Assembly: GCF_019752095.1 (NCBI RefSeq)
Contig: NZ_JAIEMO010000028.1
Coordinates: 1-45,170 of the forward strand
Length of the DNA stretch: 45,170 nucleotides
Direction of reading: 5' to 3'
Origin: Nitrosomonas sp.
GTDB lineage: Bacteria > Pseudomonadota > Gammaproteobacteria > Burkholderiales > Nitrosomonadaceae
Under the pieces are notes generated by a model, which did not search any database, was not told the origin of the DNA, and saw nothing but the letters and a program-made list of their open reading frames with translations. The position numbers were made by a program, and so were the translations under genes. Below, piece by piece: positions 9,197 to 17,508 of this stretch (position 1 is its first letter; every line of letters starts with the position of its first letter).

Positions 9197-9468
9197 GATA
9201 AGAACTCCTTAAAAGAATATTTCAATAAACTGCTTGAAGAATTGCCACAACCTCGCTTATACGCGCTGCGCAGCTTTGTGGAAATCAACCCTTAACGAAA
9301 TCAGTTTATCAACACGAACGTTACAGATGAGTTACAGATTCAAAAATAATTTGCATTAAATTGATTTTAAGAGAAACATGGTTAATCGATACCGGCACAG
9401 ATTCATCGGGAAACTCATGTTGTGGTTGAATCAGAAGGGAAAACAAATTGACCTGAAAATGCGAGGAA
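9197..9468 (-). promoter_or_regulatory. FG-GAP gene upstream region with 11-bp-period direct repeat
   Basis: On the leftward strand a 9-bp word ATCTGTAAC occurs twice with an 11-bp period (plus-strand coordinates 9331-9339, then 9320-9328). Nine bp downstream of the second copy is GATAAA (9310-9305), usable as a -10 element; the strong AAGGAG ribosome site at 9205-9210 follows. Direct repeats with one-turn spacing just upstream of a -10 element are the hallmark of SARP-family operators, and a SARP-type regulator is the next gene upstream. Binding by that protein is inferred. Confidence 0.45.
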
Positions 9469-12400
9469 TTAATTTTTGACGAGTGTTTGATAGATGGCTT
9501 GAAAGTTTTGAGAGGGGTTAATACCCAAACGGGTCAACAGAGCCTGGTGGCAGCGTTGATAGATAGCCAGTGCTTCGATGCGCTGATCCTGTTGCAAATA
9601 GATATCCATAAGACGGCAGTAGAAAAGCTCTACGGTAGGGTCAGCCTCAATAGCTTTAAGGTAACACTCCGCTGCACTCAGCCAGTCGCCATCCTGCTCG
9701 AGCATAGCGCCATATTGCTCAATTATTCTCCGATAGTGGATACGCGACCGGTCACGGAAAGTTAATACCCAGGGTGAAGTATCGCCCTCCAAAAAGTGGC
9801 CGCGATACCAATTCAATGCACGCTGCAACGAAGCTCGATCGGTCATGTCTGGATGATGTGCGACTCGATCAAAGGCCAGGCAATCCACCCAGATATAGCC
9901 CCGATCCAAGGATAAGTGGCGGTCTTCAAATCGAACTGCCTCAGCATGTTGCAACAGTTTGCGCAAACGATGCAGTGTAGTCCTGAGTGCTTGTTCCGCG
10001 GCACCGCTCACTGAGTCAGGCCACAGTGCGTCAATTACCCGATCCTGGTTAATTGCCTGGCCTCCATAGGAACATAAACATTTTAATAATTCCAACGGCT
10101 TGTGCTGAGCTTTTCCCGAAATGCGGAATGGGTTGCCGTCGAATGTTATTTCAAACCGTCCAAGTGTGTAGACCTTGATTGGCCACGGCCAATTATCCGG
10201 TTCCGGCGGCTCGGCTTTGATGTTGCGTCGTCGGATCACACTTGTCACATAGGATTCCTCGATGCCGGATTTAAGAGCGAGAGAAAATAAGCGCGCCATA
10301 ACTTGTGGACGCCACCACAGATTGAGAACGATATAATCGTTCTCACGACCAAGTTGCAATCCTTCACTCAGTAGTGTCAAGGCTCTCGCTTCCTCTTCCT
10401 GTTTTAACCATGCATGAGCCTTTATTAACAAGCATTGATGTTCTAAAAATGTACTTTTCATCACACGACTGTACTGGATCACTTGATCAAGATGAAAATG
10501 GGCAATTTCAAATTGATTCAATTCAACCAGAATTTGTGCCAAACCAAACCGAGCGCCCTCGGTCAGAAATTGCCTTCCCATTTTTTCATGAAGATTGAAC
10601 GATGTTGACGCGTCATCGAGTGCGGCCAGCAAATTTCCTTCCAGCAATTCAATGCCTGCTCGCAAGAATCGGTATTCGGCTAAAGTATGTTTACCTTGTA
10701 CATCTAATGTCGCTTCAACTTTCTCCAGAAAAAATTTCGCTTTGGTTAATTCACCAGCGGAAAGCGCGCTGTATACGGCATTTCCCCATTGCATACAATC
10801 CAAAATTGTAATGCCCGCTTCTCGCGATATATCAATACCTTCCAGAATCTTTATTTCTGCAATCTGATAAGACGCTGTAGTAGACCAGGCATAGGCGGCC
10901 TCAATTACCCGCCAGCGGATAAGATCAAGGGGAGGTGCTGACATGGTAGTCATAAGGAGGTTGGTTTCTTCTATGATCTTCCGAGCCTTGTAAATATCAC
11001 CACGCCAGAGTGAAAGCCATATGAATGCACAGGCAATTCCGAATCGCAAAAATGGATCGATCGCTGTTTCACATACAATTTCTGCTCGTTTCTCAAGTGT
11101 TTCTAACAGCGGGTGATGAGGTGCGGCATATATCAAACCTTGCATACTGGCTAATACCTTGGCTTCAACGTCAAGTGACGGGAAGCCGTGGCACTGGATC
11201 AAAAGATCTTTTAACCGCTCAGCCCATGTTAATACGAGCGCCATATCATCTTCGATTAAAACATAGGCATCGATTATGCTGCCACAGATCAGAAACAGTC
11301 CGACAAGGTCATTTTCACGCTGAAACATGACATATGCCTGCTCAAAATCTGCAATAGCTTCCCGAGGGTTCAGCAGGACATGACTCATTCCACGCCAGTA
11401 AAGCAACCAGGATGTGGTTTGGCTCACTTCAGCGGGTAGATAATCTATCAGACTTTGTAGGGTCTGATGCCGTCCCTGGCTGAGTAGAATGGTTGCGTAC
11501 CTGATGATCATTTCGACAAGCCTTGTCCATTCTTTTATCTCTGCATATAACTCAGCGGCGGCTTTGAATTTGCCATTTCGTTCGGCGAGGTTGGCAGCCA
11601 TGCGCTTGATGTCGAGAAGCTCAGATCCGGAAAAATGTTTATTCGCCCGAGCCAACAAAAATTCACGAAACAAAGTGTGGTATTGATAGCTGATTTCGTC
11701 ACCGGCGCGCAGGTCAATAAATAGCCGACGACGATAGAGAAAATCAAGCAATTCATGGGCGCTTGTATTTCCACTAATAGCTTGCGCCATCTGAACAGTC
11801 AGGTACGGCAAAGTAGCCGTGCTCATCAGGAATCTCTGCATGTCCACAGATAATTTGTCGAAGATCTGGTTAGCAAAATAATCAAATATGAACTCCATGG
11901 TTTCTGTCGGGAGAACATGAGCTGTGCCCGACAGCCTGAAACGTTCCAACATCAACACGAGTCCTGCTGCCCAGCCATTAGTTTGAACTTGCAACAATTG
12001 CAGTGCGTTTTCATCAAATTCCTGTAGGCTGGACGCTGTAATGATTGCCTTAATTTCTGTCGGTGTCAGTCGGAGAGCTTCCCAATCTATTTGCCCGATA
12101 AGGTTGCATGCCAGCGATCGTGCAAAATGAGGCGGAGATTCGAGGTGACTGATGACAATGATGTGGATACTTTTTGGTAGTTCTGTGATAGCACCTTGAA
12201 TCGCACTATGGAATTCTGATGTTGAAACTATTTCCTGATAATTGTCGAATACCAGTATGGAGGTTTCAGGAATTGCAGCGAAAAGTTTGCGAAAGAAGCG
12301 ACGGAAAAATTCTGGCAGATCTGGCAGATATTCTGGCGTTAAAAGAGGTAATGAAAGATGCTTGCTAGTGGAAGCTTGTTGTCCAGCCAATCGCATGTAA

Positions 12401-12639
12401 TAAAAGAATGTCGCGAGATCAGAGTCGCCACCATCAACTTGATACCAGATGGCTGGCAGCTGACGTTCTTCAAGATAGCTTGCCACAAGCGTTGTTTTTC
12501 CCGATCCAGGGGGTCCCTTAATCCATACAACAGGATGATCGTTACATTCTTTATCTAATAGTATAAATAAACGATCGCGAGCAACAACTCTATAGAGATT
12601 TGGTCGGCTCAGCTTCGCAATATTAGACCATTTTGACAT
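9469..12639 (-). CDS. MalT-like STAND NTPase fused to SARP/BTAD transcriptional regulator
   Basis: A large 1056-residue regulator. An N-terminal STAND-type NTPase has Walker A GPPGSGKTT at residues 42-50 and Walker B ILVFDNY near 128-134. A winged-helix/sensor region follows, then a long alpha-helical TPR-like array (about 340-820) as in MalT. The C-terminus does not carry the LuxR helix-turn-helix of MalT. It has an OmpR/SARP winged helix (LGRFEITFDG to DCLAFDRV, about 830-935) and a bacterial transcriptional activator domain with TPR helices (about 935-1050). Such proteins are NTP- and ligand-gated activators. It reads toward the FG-GAP gene, whose upstream region has a SARP-like direct repeat. 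The inducing signal is unknown. Confidence 0.87.
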   Translation of the reverse strand: MSKWSNIAKLSRPNLYRVVARDRLFILLDKECNDHPVVWIKGPPGSGKTTLVASYLEERQLPAIWYQVDGGDSDLATFFYYMRLAGQQASTSKHLSLPLLTPEYLPDLPEFFRRFFRKLFAAIPETSILVFDNYQEIVSTSEFHSAIQGAITELPKSIHIIVISHLESPPHFARSLACNLIGQIDWEALRLTPTEIKAIITASSLQEFDENALQLLQVQTNGWAAGLVLMLERFRLSGTAHVLPTETMEFIFDYFANQIFDKLSVDMQRFLMSTATLPYLTVQMAQAISGNTSAHELLDFLYRRRLFIDLRAGDEISYQYHTLFREFLLARANKHFSGSELLDIKRMAANLAERNGKFKAAAELYAEIKEWTRLVEMIIRYATILLSQGRHQTLQSLIDYLPAEVSQTTSWLLYWRGMSHVLLNPREAIADFEQAYVMFQRENDLVGLFLICGSIIDAYVLIEDDMALVLTWAERLKDLLIQCHGFPSLDVEAKVLASMQGLIYAAPHHPLLETLEKRAEIVCETAIDPFLRFGIACAFIWLSLWRGDIYKARKIIEETNLLMTTMSAPPLDLIRWRVIEAAYAWSTTASYQIAEIKILEGIDISREAGITILDCMQWGNAVYSALSAGELTKAKFFLEKVEATLDVQGKHTLAEYRFLRAGIELLEGNLLAALDDASTSFNLHEKMGRQFLTEGARFGLAQILVELNQFEIAHFHLDQVIQYSRVMKSTFLEHQCLLIKAHAWLKQEEEARALTLLSEGLQLGRENDYIVLNLWWRPQVMARLFSLALKSGIEESYVTSVIRRRNIKAEPPEPDNWPWPIKVYTLGRFEITFDGNPFRISGKAQHKPLELLKCLCSYGGQAINQDRVIDALWPDSVSGAAEQALRTTLHRLRKLLQHAEAVRFEDRHLSLDRGYIWVDCLAFDRVAHHPDMTDRASLQRALNWYRGHFLEGDTSPWVLTFRDRSRIHYRRIIEQYGAMLEQDGDWLSAAECYLKAIEADPTVELFYCRLMDIYLQQDQRIEALAIYQRCHQALLTRLGINPSQNFQAIYQTLVKN

Positions 12640-12839
12640 GAGATAATTGATTAGCTATGGATTCATCTTAAAAGATGATGCCACATTTATACTCAATGCA
12701 GTTTAGTTTAAACTAAGGCGCTTTCTTGAATCGCTCCAACGGCTCCGGAGATAAAATGCAATTTATGCAGGATAAATGAGCATTTTTATATTTTGTATAG
12801 AGGCATATAACGTTTTTAGACGATACCAACTTGCCTGCT

Positions 12840-14129
12840 TCACTTTTTATCATGTGGCAATTCTATGCGCGTCAATATTCCAGCATCGGGATCATTAAAA
12901 ACTTCCATGGATACATTGTCTTCACTGCGCGCAACAATAATTGTAACGACAGCATCCCCGGTGACATTGGCTGCGGTACGCAGCATATCCAGCAAACGAT
13001 CCACGCCCATGATCAACGCAATGCCTTCAACTGGCAACCCCACTTGATTGAAAACCATGGCCAGCATAATGAGTCCGACGCCAGGCACACCCGCGGTACC
13101 GATTGATGCCAATACCGACATGCCGATAACAGTCAGATAGCCCGTTAAACCCAGTTCAATACCATAAATATTGGCAATGAACACTGTGGCAACACCTTGC
13201 ATAATGGCGGTGCCATCCATGTTAATGGTGGCGCCAAAAGGCACAATAAATGAAGCCGTCGAATTATCCACGCCCATACGCCTTTCAACCGTTCTGAGTG
13301 TAACGGGTATGGTTGCATTGGAGCTGGATGTACTGAAAGCAAAAACCTGGGCAGTGCGCATTTTCTTAAGAAACTGATTTGGACTGACCCGTCCAAGAAA
13401 TTTCAATAACAACATAAGTGTGCCGGTTACATGACAAATTAACACCAAAATAACGATACCGAAATAACCGATCATTGGCAGAATCAAGTCAATTCCTTGT
13501 AGCGCAAAGTTCTTCACCATTAACGCAAATACCCCATAGGGTGCAATAGACATAACGACATTCACCAGCTGCATCATGACGTCATTCAATTTTTCGGCGC
13601 CATCAATTAGTGTGCGCCCACGCTCACCGATCATCAGCAAGCAAATTGCAAACAAAATGGTAAAAAAAATGATCTGCAGCATGTTGCCTTCTGCAAAGGC
13701 GGTTACTGGATTACTCGGCACAAGATCAATAAAGACTTGTGTTATGGGCGGTGGCTCAGGTGCCACAAATTCCGTCTGAGCACTTTGAGTCAAATTAAAA
13801 TTTTTACCAGGGTTTATCGTGACAGAAACAAGGAGCGCTAATGAAATGGCAAGCGTAGTTGTTAGCAGAAAGAGCCCGAAAGCTTTGATACCCACCCGAC
13901 CCAGTTTCTTAACATCACCAATGCCGCAAACGCCGCAAATCAATGAAAAAGTCACCAATGGAACAACCAGCATTTTCAATAAATTAATGAAAATCGTGCC
14001 CACCACATGAAACAAGCCATGAACCAAATAATCCTGAATGAGTGCGACATCATAAGCAAAGGTATTAATCAAACTACCCAGCAATAAGCCGGCAATCATC
14101 CAAATTATTATTTTTGTAGTCATGTTCAT
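12840..14129 (-). CDS. Dicarboxylate/amino-acid:cation symporter (DAACS family)
   Basis: A 429-residue inner-membrane transporter with about eight hydrophobic segments and the two hairpin signatures of the DAACS/GltP-DctA family: the serine-rich AFSTSSSNATIPVT (about residues 265-280) and NMDGTAIMQGVATVF (about 308-322). These proteins import glutamate/aspartate or C4-dicarboxylates with Na+ or H+. The substrate cannot be assigned from sequence alone. The first ATG (14129) is used; a second Met two codons later is equally possible. It stands between the large regulator and suhB with about 140-200 bp gaps on each side, so it is probably monocistronic. Confidence 0.93.
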   Translation of the reverse strand: MNMTTKIIIWMIAGLLLGSLINTFAYDVALIQDYLVHGLFHVVGTIFINLLKMLVVPLVTFSLICGVCGIGDVKKLGRVGIKAFGLFLLTTTLAISLALLVSVTINPGKNFNLTQSAQTEFVAPEPPPITQVFIDLVPSNPVTAFAEGNMLQIIFFTILFAICLLMIGERGRTLIDGAEKLNDVMMQLVNVVMSIAPYGVFALMVKNFALQGIDLILPMIGYFGIVILVLICHVTGTLMLLLKFLGRVSPNQFLKKMRTAQVFAFSTSSSNATIPVTLRTVERRMGVDNSTASFIVPFGATINMDGTAIMQGVATVFIANIYGIELGLTGYLTVIGMSVLASIGTAGVPGVGLIMLAMVFNQVGLPVEGIALIMGVDRLLDMLRTAANVTGDAVVTIIVARSEDNVSMEVFNDPDAGILTRIELPHDKK

Positions 14130-14270
14130 GGGCTATTGGAAAGATAAACGCAGTCTGTTATCGAATAAGCGTCTGATTAGCTATCAAAAACGCCTGATAC
14201 TGGAGGTTGAGTATTCGGAACTGGATTGTGGTACCACGTGGATGCCGAATGCAGATCCACTGTCGTTAGG

Positions 14271-15101
14271 CTAAATTGGTTTGGCAGAACGTTGCGCTTC
14301 GATCAACTCAGGTGTGAGATGCGGCGCAATCACCTGCAGCAATTGACTAAAAACTTTTGGATTTGCAGCAATAATTTGTCCGCTTTCCAATTGCGTGTCA
14401 TTGCCTTCCAAATCGCCAACCAATCCACCCGCCTCAGTAATCAGCAAACAACCGGCGGCCATATCCCACGGCGCCAGTCCGATTTCCCAGAACCCATCAT
14501 AGCGTCCAGCCGCCACATAAGCCAGATCCAGCGCGGCGGAACCCGGTCGCCGTATTCCTGTGATACGGGGCACGATATCCCTCAAAATCGCAAAATAAGC
14601 ATCGACGTGCGTCAAGTCACGGAATGGTATTCCGGTGCCAATTAAACACTCTTCAAGCTTAGTGCGCTTACTGACACGAATTCGGCGATCATTTAAAAAA
14701 GCGCCACTGCCTCGACTCGCGGTAAATAACTCATTATTGTTCGGATCGTAAACCACCGCATGCATCAGAACACCTTTATACCTTAATCCGATGGAAACCG
14801 AATATTTTGGAAAACCATGCAGAAAATTAGTCGTTCCATCCAGCGGATCAATGATCCACTGATATTCTGACTGCTTCTGATCACCCTGGCGTCCGCTCTC
14901 TTCCGCCAGAATTGCATGATTGGGATAGGCCGCAAGCAAGACTTTGATAATAGCCTCTTCAGCTGCGCCATCCACTTCACTGACATAGTCACTGTGTGAT
15001 TTTTTTGACACTGTGAGCAAATCCAGATTTTGGGAAGCCTTATTAATGATATTACCGGCACGACGCGCAGCTTTCACCGCAATACTCAACATTGGATGCA
15101 T
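14271..15101 (-). CDS. suhB: Inositol-1-monophosphatase family protein SuhB
   Basis: Mg2+/Li+-sensitive phosphatase fold of 276 residues. The metal-site motifs are in order: [13 protein letters not shown] (about residue 66), DPLDGTTNF (about 87-95) and [17 protein letters not shown] (about 215-231). SuhB hydrolyses inositol-1-phosphate and, in proteobacteria, also serves as an rRNA transcription antitermination factor. The length fits. The stop is the TAG at 14271-14273. Confidence 0.94.
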   Translation of the reverse strand: MHPMLSIAVKAARRAGNIINKASQNLDLLTVSKKSHSDYVSEVDGAAEEAIIKVLLAAYPNHAILAEESGRQGDQKQSEYQWIIDPLDGTTNFLHGFPKYSVSIGLRYKGVLMHAVVYDPNNNELFTASRGSGAFLNDRRIRVSKRTKLEECLIGTGIPFRDLTHVDAYFAILRDIVPRITGIRRPGSAALDLAYVAAGRYDGFWEIGLAPWDMAAGCLLITEAGGLVGDLEGNDTQLESGQIIAANPKVFSQLLQVIAPHLTPELIEAQRSAKPI

Positions 15102-15290
15102 GATCTTGATTCAGAATTTAACGAAAGGAAAGGCTGTGATTTTAATATGAATTGCTCTTACCCGCTTTCATAATTCAAACGAAAGCGCAAATACCAACCG
15201 ACATCACCAATATCCTCCGAAGTGCTTGCCATTGGTTAGTACCGCTGATTCAGTCTGTATTGATAAGAAACGGGGTGGATTATAACAAAA

Positions 15291-15353
15291 ATGACGCTTT
15301 GTAATTATTCCCGCAACCCTACAAAGTCGGGATATTTTCCAGAAAATAACTAG
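15291..15353 (+). pseudogene. Remnant 3' end of a LuxR-type regulator gene
   Basis: Read in frame, 15300-15353 gives CNYSRNPTKSGYFPENN and a stop. This matches the last residues of the intact regulator downstream (YNYFEESHKVGIFNPENN) over nearly all its length. The noncoding DNA after the stop also matches: both copies have ggacaaa followed by ctattta and then aatatc at similar distances. No helix-turn-helix coding sequence is left upstream. This is therefore the tail of a lost or deleted paralogue. Confidence 0.65.
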
Positions 15354-15416
15354 CTAAAAGGTATTTCATGGGACAAACACCATCTATTTAACCATAAGCA
15401 AGTCTGTTAAAATATC
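15300..15416 (+). repeat. Diverged direct repeat, copy 1 (partner at 16197-16317)
   Basis: About 117 bp that align with 16197-16317 across the gene's terminal codons and about 60 bp of downstream flank. Shared words include acaaagt, gggatattt, ccagaaaataac, ggacaaa and ctattta. The pair brackets the intact LuxR-type gene, as expected from a tandem gene duplication followed by loss of one coding region. Confidence 0.65.
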
Positions 15417-15527
15417 AAATAATAATTAGATGTATAGTTACAATATATATTATTTAATTACAATTTTATATACTCGAGTGTCATCCTTTTAGCTAGGACT
15501 CTTTGTAATTGACGGATAATAAAAAGC

Positions 15528-16259
15528 GTGATTGAACACCCTGATTCAAGAATACGCATTCTAGTAGCCGAGAGCTTCGAGCTCGTTCGTTTAGGACTGC
15601 GCTCACTGTTTGAAAACCACACTAACGTCAACTTGATTGCAGAAACTAATAAAATCGGAGACTTATTTTATCTAGCAGAACAGCATAAGCCGGACATAAT
15701 CCTTATGGATCTACACCTGAGCGGCAATAGCTACGCGGAACATATTGCCCTGTTAATGCGCACTTGCCCACAAAGTAAAATACTGGCTTTTTCTGATTAC
15801 AATAACGAACAAACTCACTTAAAAACTTTTCGCTCTGGCGTGGCAGGGGTAATCAAGAAAGGCCATTCGACAGATTTATTAATCAAGGCCATTATTGCAA
15901 TCCATAAGGGTCATCTCTGGTTTGATCGCAATATCACCAAATTGCTCTGGCAAGCACAGTTCGATCCCGATTCAGCTGTAGAAATCAAACCGCAAACTGA
16001 TGCTTCAACATTCCAGCAACCTAGATTAAGCGACAGCGAACGTCACGTTGCTCATCTCGCATGCAAAGGTCTATCCGCCAAGGAAATCAGTGCGAAGCTA
16101 TCTGTAACAGATAAGACCGTACGGAATCAATTATCTATTATCTATAGAAAAATTGGCGTCAAGAAGCAAATCGAACTATGTCTCAAAGCCCATTTATATA
16201 ATTATTTCGAAGAATCCCACAAAGTAGGGATATTTAATCCAGAAAATAACGAAAGTTAA
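15528..16259 (+). CDS. LuxR/NarL-family response regulator
   Basis: A 243-residue protein with an N-terminal receiver domain (about residues 8-125) and a C-terminal LuxR helix-turn-helix (LSDSERHVAHLACKG, SAKEIS, VRNQLSIIYRKIGV, about 168-230). The phospho-acceptor is Asp61 (ILMDLHLSG), with Ser89 and Lys111 at the usual switch positions. The acidic pair that normally binds Mg2+ is Glu15-Ser16 rather than Asp-Asp, so phosphorylation may be weak or altered. The start is GTG. No sensor kinase is adjacent. It lies directly upstream of the copper-oxidase pair and may regulate it (inference from position). Confidence 0.88.
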   Translation: MIEHPDSRIRILVAESFELVRLGLRSLFENHTNVNLIAETNKIGDLFYLAEQHKPDIILMDLHLSGNSYAEHIALLMRTCPQSKILAFSDYNNEQTHLKTFRSGVAGVIKKGHSTDLLIKAIIAIHKGHLWFDRNITKLLWQAQFDPDSAVEIKPQTDASTFQQPRLSDSERHVAHLACKGLSAKEISAKLSVTDKTVRNQLSIIYRKIGVKKQIELCLKAHLYNYFEESHKVGIFNPENNES

Positions 16260-16317
16260 GCACTGCTTTAAGGACAAATGCCTTCTATTTAGAAAAAAAT
16301 AGATTTGATAGAATATC
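16197..16317 (+). repeat. Diverged direct repeat, copy 2 (partner at 15300-15416)
   Basis: Covers the last codons of the intact LuxR-type gene and about 58 bp beyond its stop. It aligns with the remnant copy upstream of the gene. Confidence 0.65.
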
Positions 16318-16478
16318 GTCCAGCTAGGATTGCATTCCCTTTTTGCAATCAACTTGCTAAATCTTACATTGCAAGTGAATTGTGAACCCCAAATAAAAAT
16401 GCCTGCATTGATCTGCCAAGATGCATTTTCATACACGCTTCACTTGATATGCATTTTTCACATTAGGAGGGTCATTAA

Positions 16479-17474
16479 ATGCTGTTTCAATCCAACCGAT
16501 CCGAGTACGACACGAAGCTCATAAAAAATTCCAATGCCTCGCCGACTATCACACAAAGACCTTTAATAAAACTGTGTGCCGTGACAATCGCACTTACTCT
16601 AACACTATCTACTTTTTCTGTAGCTTTTGCAGCCGAACATATTATTCAACTGACCGCAGAAGAAACCCTAGACGATGGATTTGGCAACAAGTTGCTGGCT
16701 TACAAAATGTTAAGCCATAAAGTTAATGGTACGGATATTACATCACGCTATAGCCCGGAAGCCACCATTCCCGGCCCTACCATCGAGTTAACCGAAGGAG
16801 ACACGGTTAAGATATCAATTCAGAATGCAATTCCTGGCAATAATACTCCTATTCCTGGAATCAGCAGACAGGTCAGCATTCATGTGCATGGCGTCCATTA
16901 CGATATTCTTAGCGACGGAACCCTCAAGGTCATCAATAAAAATTTTGACGAGGGAGCAGGTGCCGGGCTTGAAGAAACCTATGTCATCTACGAATATCAC
17001 TGGAATGTTGCAGCTGGAACTGCTGGCACCTGGCCATACCACGATCATAATTTTGAAACCCATAATGGAGCAGAGCACAAAGGTCTTTTTGGAGCAATCA
17101 TCGTCAACAAAATCGGCACTCCAAATTTTGACAAGGATTATGTAATTTATTTAGGCGACGATGCTTTCTGGGGTATGGAAATCGACGGAGCGAGCAGAAC
17201 TCAGTCAAAACATGGCACCAATCCAACATTGGCTGCAACAAAAAACTCCAATGTCCGGTTTCATTTAATTGCCTTAGGCACCGATATTCACACCTTTAAG
17301 CTAGACGGCTATAAATGGGTCGACCCCGGAACCAACAATCTTATTAATCAAGTTGCAATCGGTCCGCTAGAGAAACATGTTTTCAGTGTTATTGCCAAAA
17401 ATAGCGCTGATTATAAAGACAAAAATTTCTCCAATAATCTTTTGGGCATGAAGGGAAAATTTCGAGTCCAGTAA
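16479..17474 (+). CDS. Two-domain multicopper-oxidase-like protein, domain-1 ligands only
   Basis: Exported cupredoxin protein of 331 residues. The signal peptide has a long n-region and a hydrophobic core (about 31-50), with probable cleavage after Ala51. The start has a full AGGAGG at 16465-16470. Domain 1 (about 53-215) has the MCO motifs HVHGVH (His135, His137, His140) and WPYHDH (His188, His190), the half-set that domain 1 gives to a trinuclear copper cluster. Domain 2 (about 216-331) should carry HxxHxHxH and HCHxxxH. It shows HTFKLDGYKW (271-280), keeping one His, and no Cys-His motif before the C-terminal GKFRVQ. It cannot form a complete site alone. The next gene, 34 bp on, has the opposite pattern. 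The substrate is unknown. Confidence 0.85.
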   Translation: MLFQSNRSEYDTKLIKNSNASPTITQRPLIKLCAVTIALTLTLSTFSVAFAAEHIIQLTAEETLDDGFGNKLLAYKMLSHKVNGTDITSRYSPEATIPGPTIELTEGDTVKISIQNAIPGNNTPIPGISRQVSIHVHGVHYDILSDGTLKVINKNFDEGAGAGLEETYVIYEYHWNVAAGTAGTWPYHDHNFETHNGAEHKGLFGAIIVNKIGTPNFDKDYVIYLGDDAFWGMEIDGASRTQSKHGTNPTLAATKNSNVRFHLIALGTDIHTFKLDGYKWVDPGTNNLINQVAIGPLEKHVFSVIAKNSADYKDKNFSNNLLGMKGKFRVQ

Positions 17475-17508
17475 GCATATGTTAGCAACTTAATAATAGG
17501 GATAAAAA

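Larger units (their letters stand above)
15102..15527. other. Intergenic region between suhB and the LuxR-type regulator
   Basis: About 426 bp, strongly AT-rich after 15400. It holds the leftward suhB promoter, with a 7-bp inverted repeat cgctttc/gaaagcg (15163-15169 and 15181-15187), and the decayed 3' end of a second LuxR-type gene plus its downstream flank (15291-15416). The AT-rich run at 15417-15475 probably contains the promoter of the regulator at 15528. Confidence 0.6.

Noticed and set aside
15163..15187. 7-bp inverted repeat cgctttc/gaaagcg upstream of suhB
   Set aside because: Spacing of 11 nt with no matching known operator; noted only within the intergenic description.
16479..17474. 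First copper protein as a nitrite reductase or nitrosocyanin
   Set aside because: It lacks any type-1 Cys-His-Met set, which nitrite reductase needs, and is much larger than nitrosocyanin and without its single-domain pattern.
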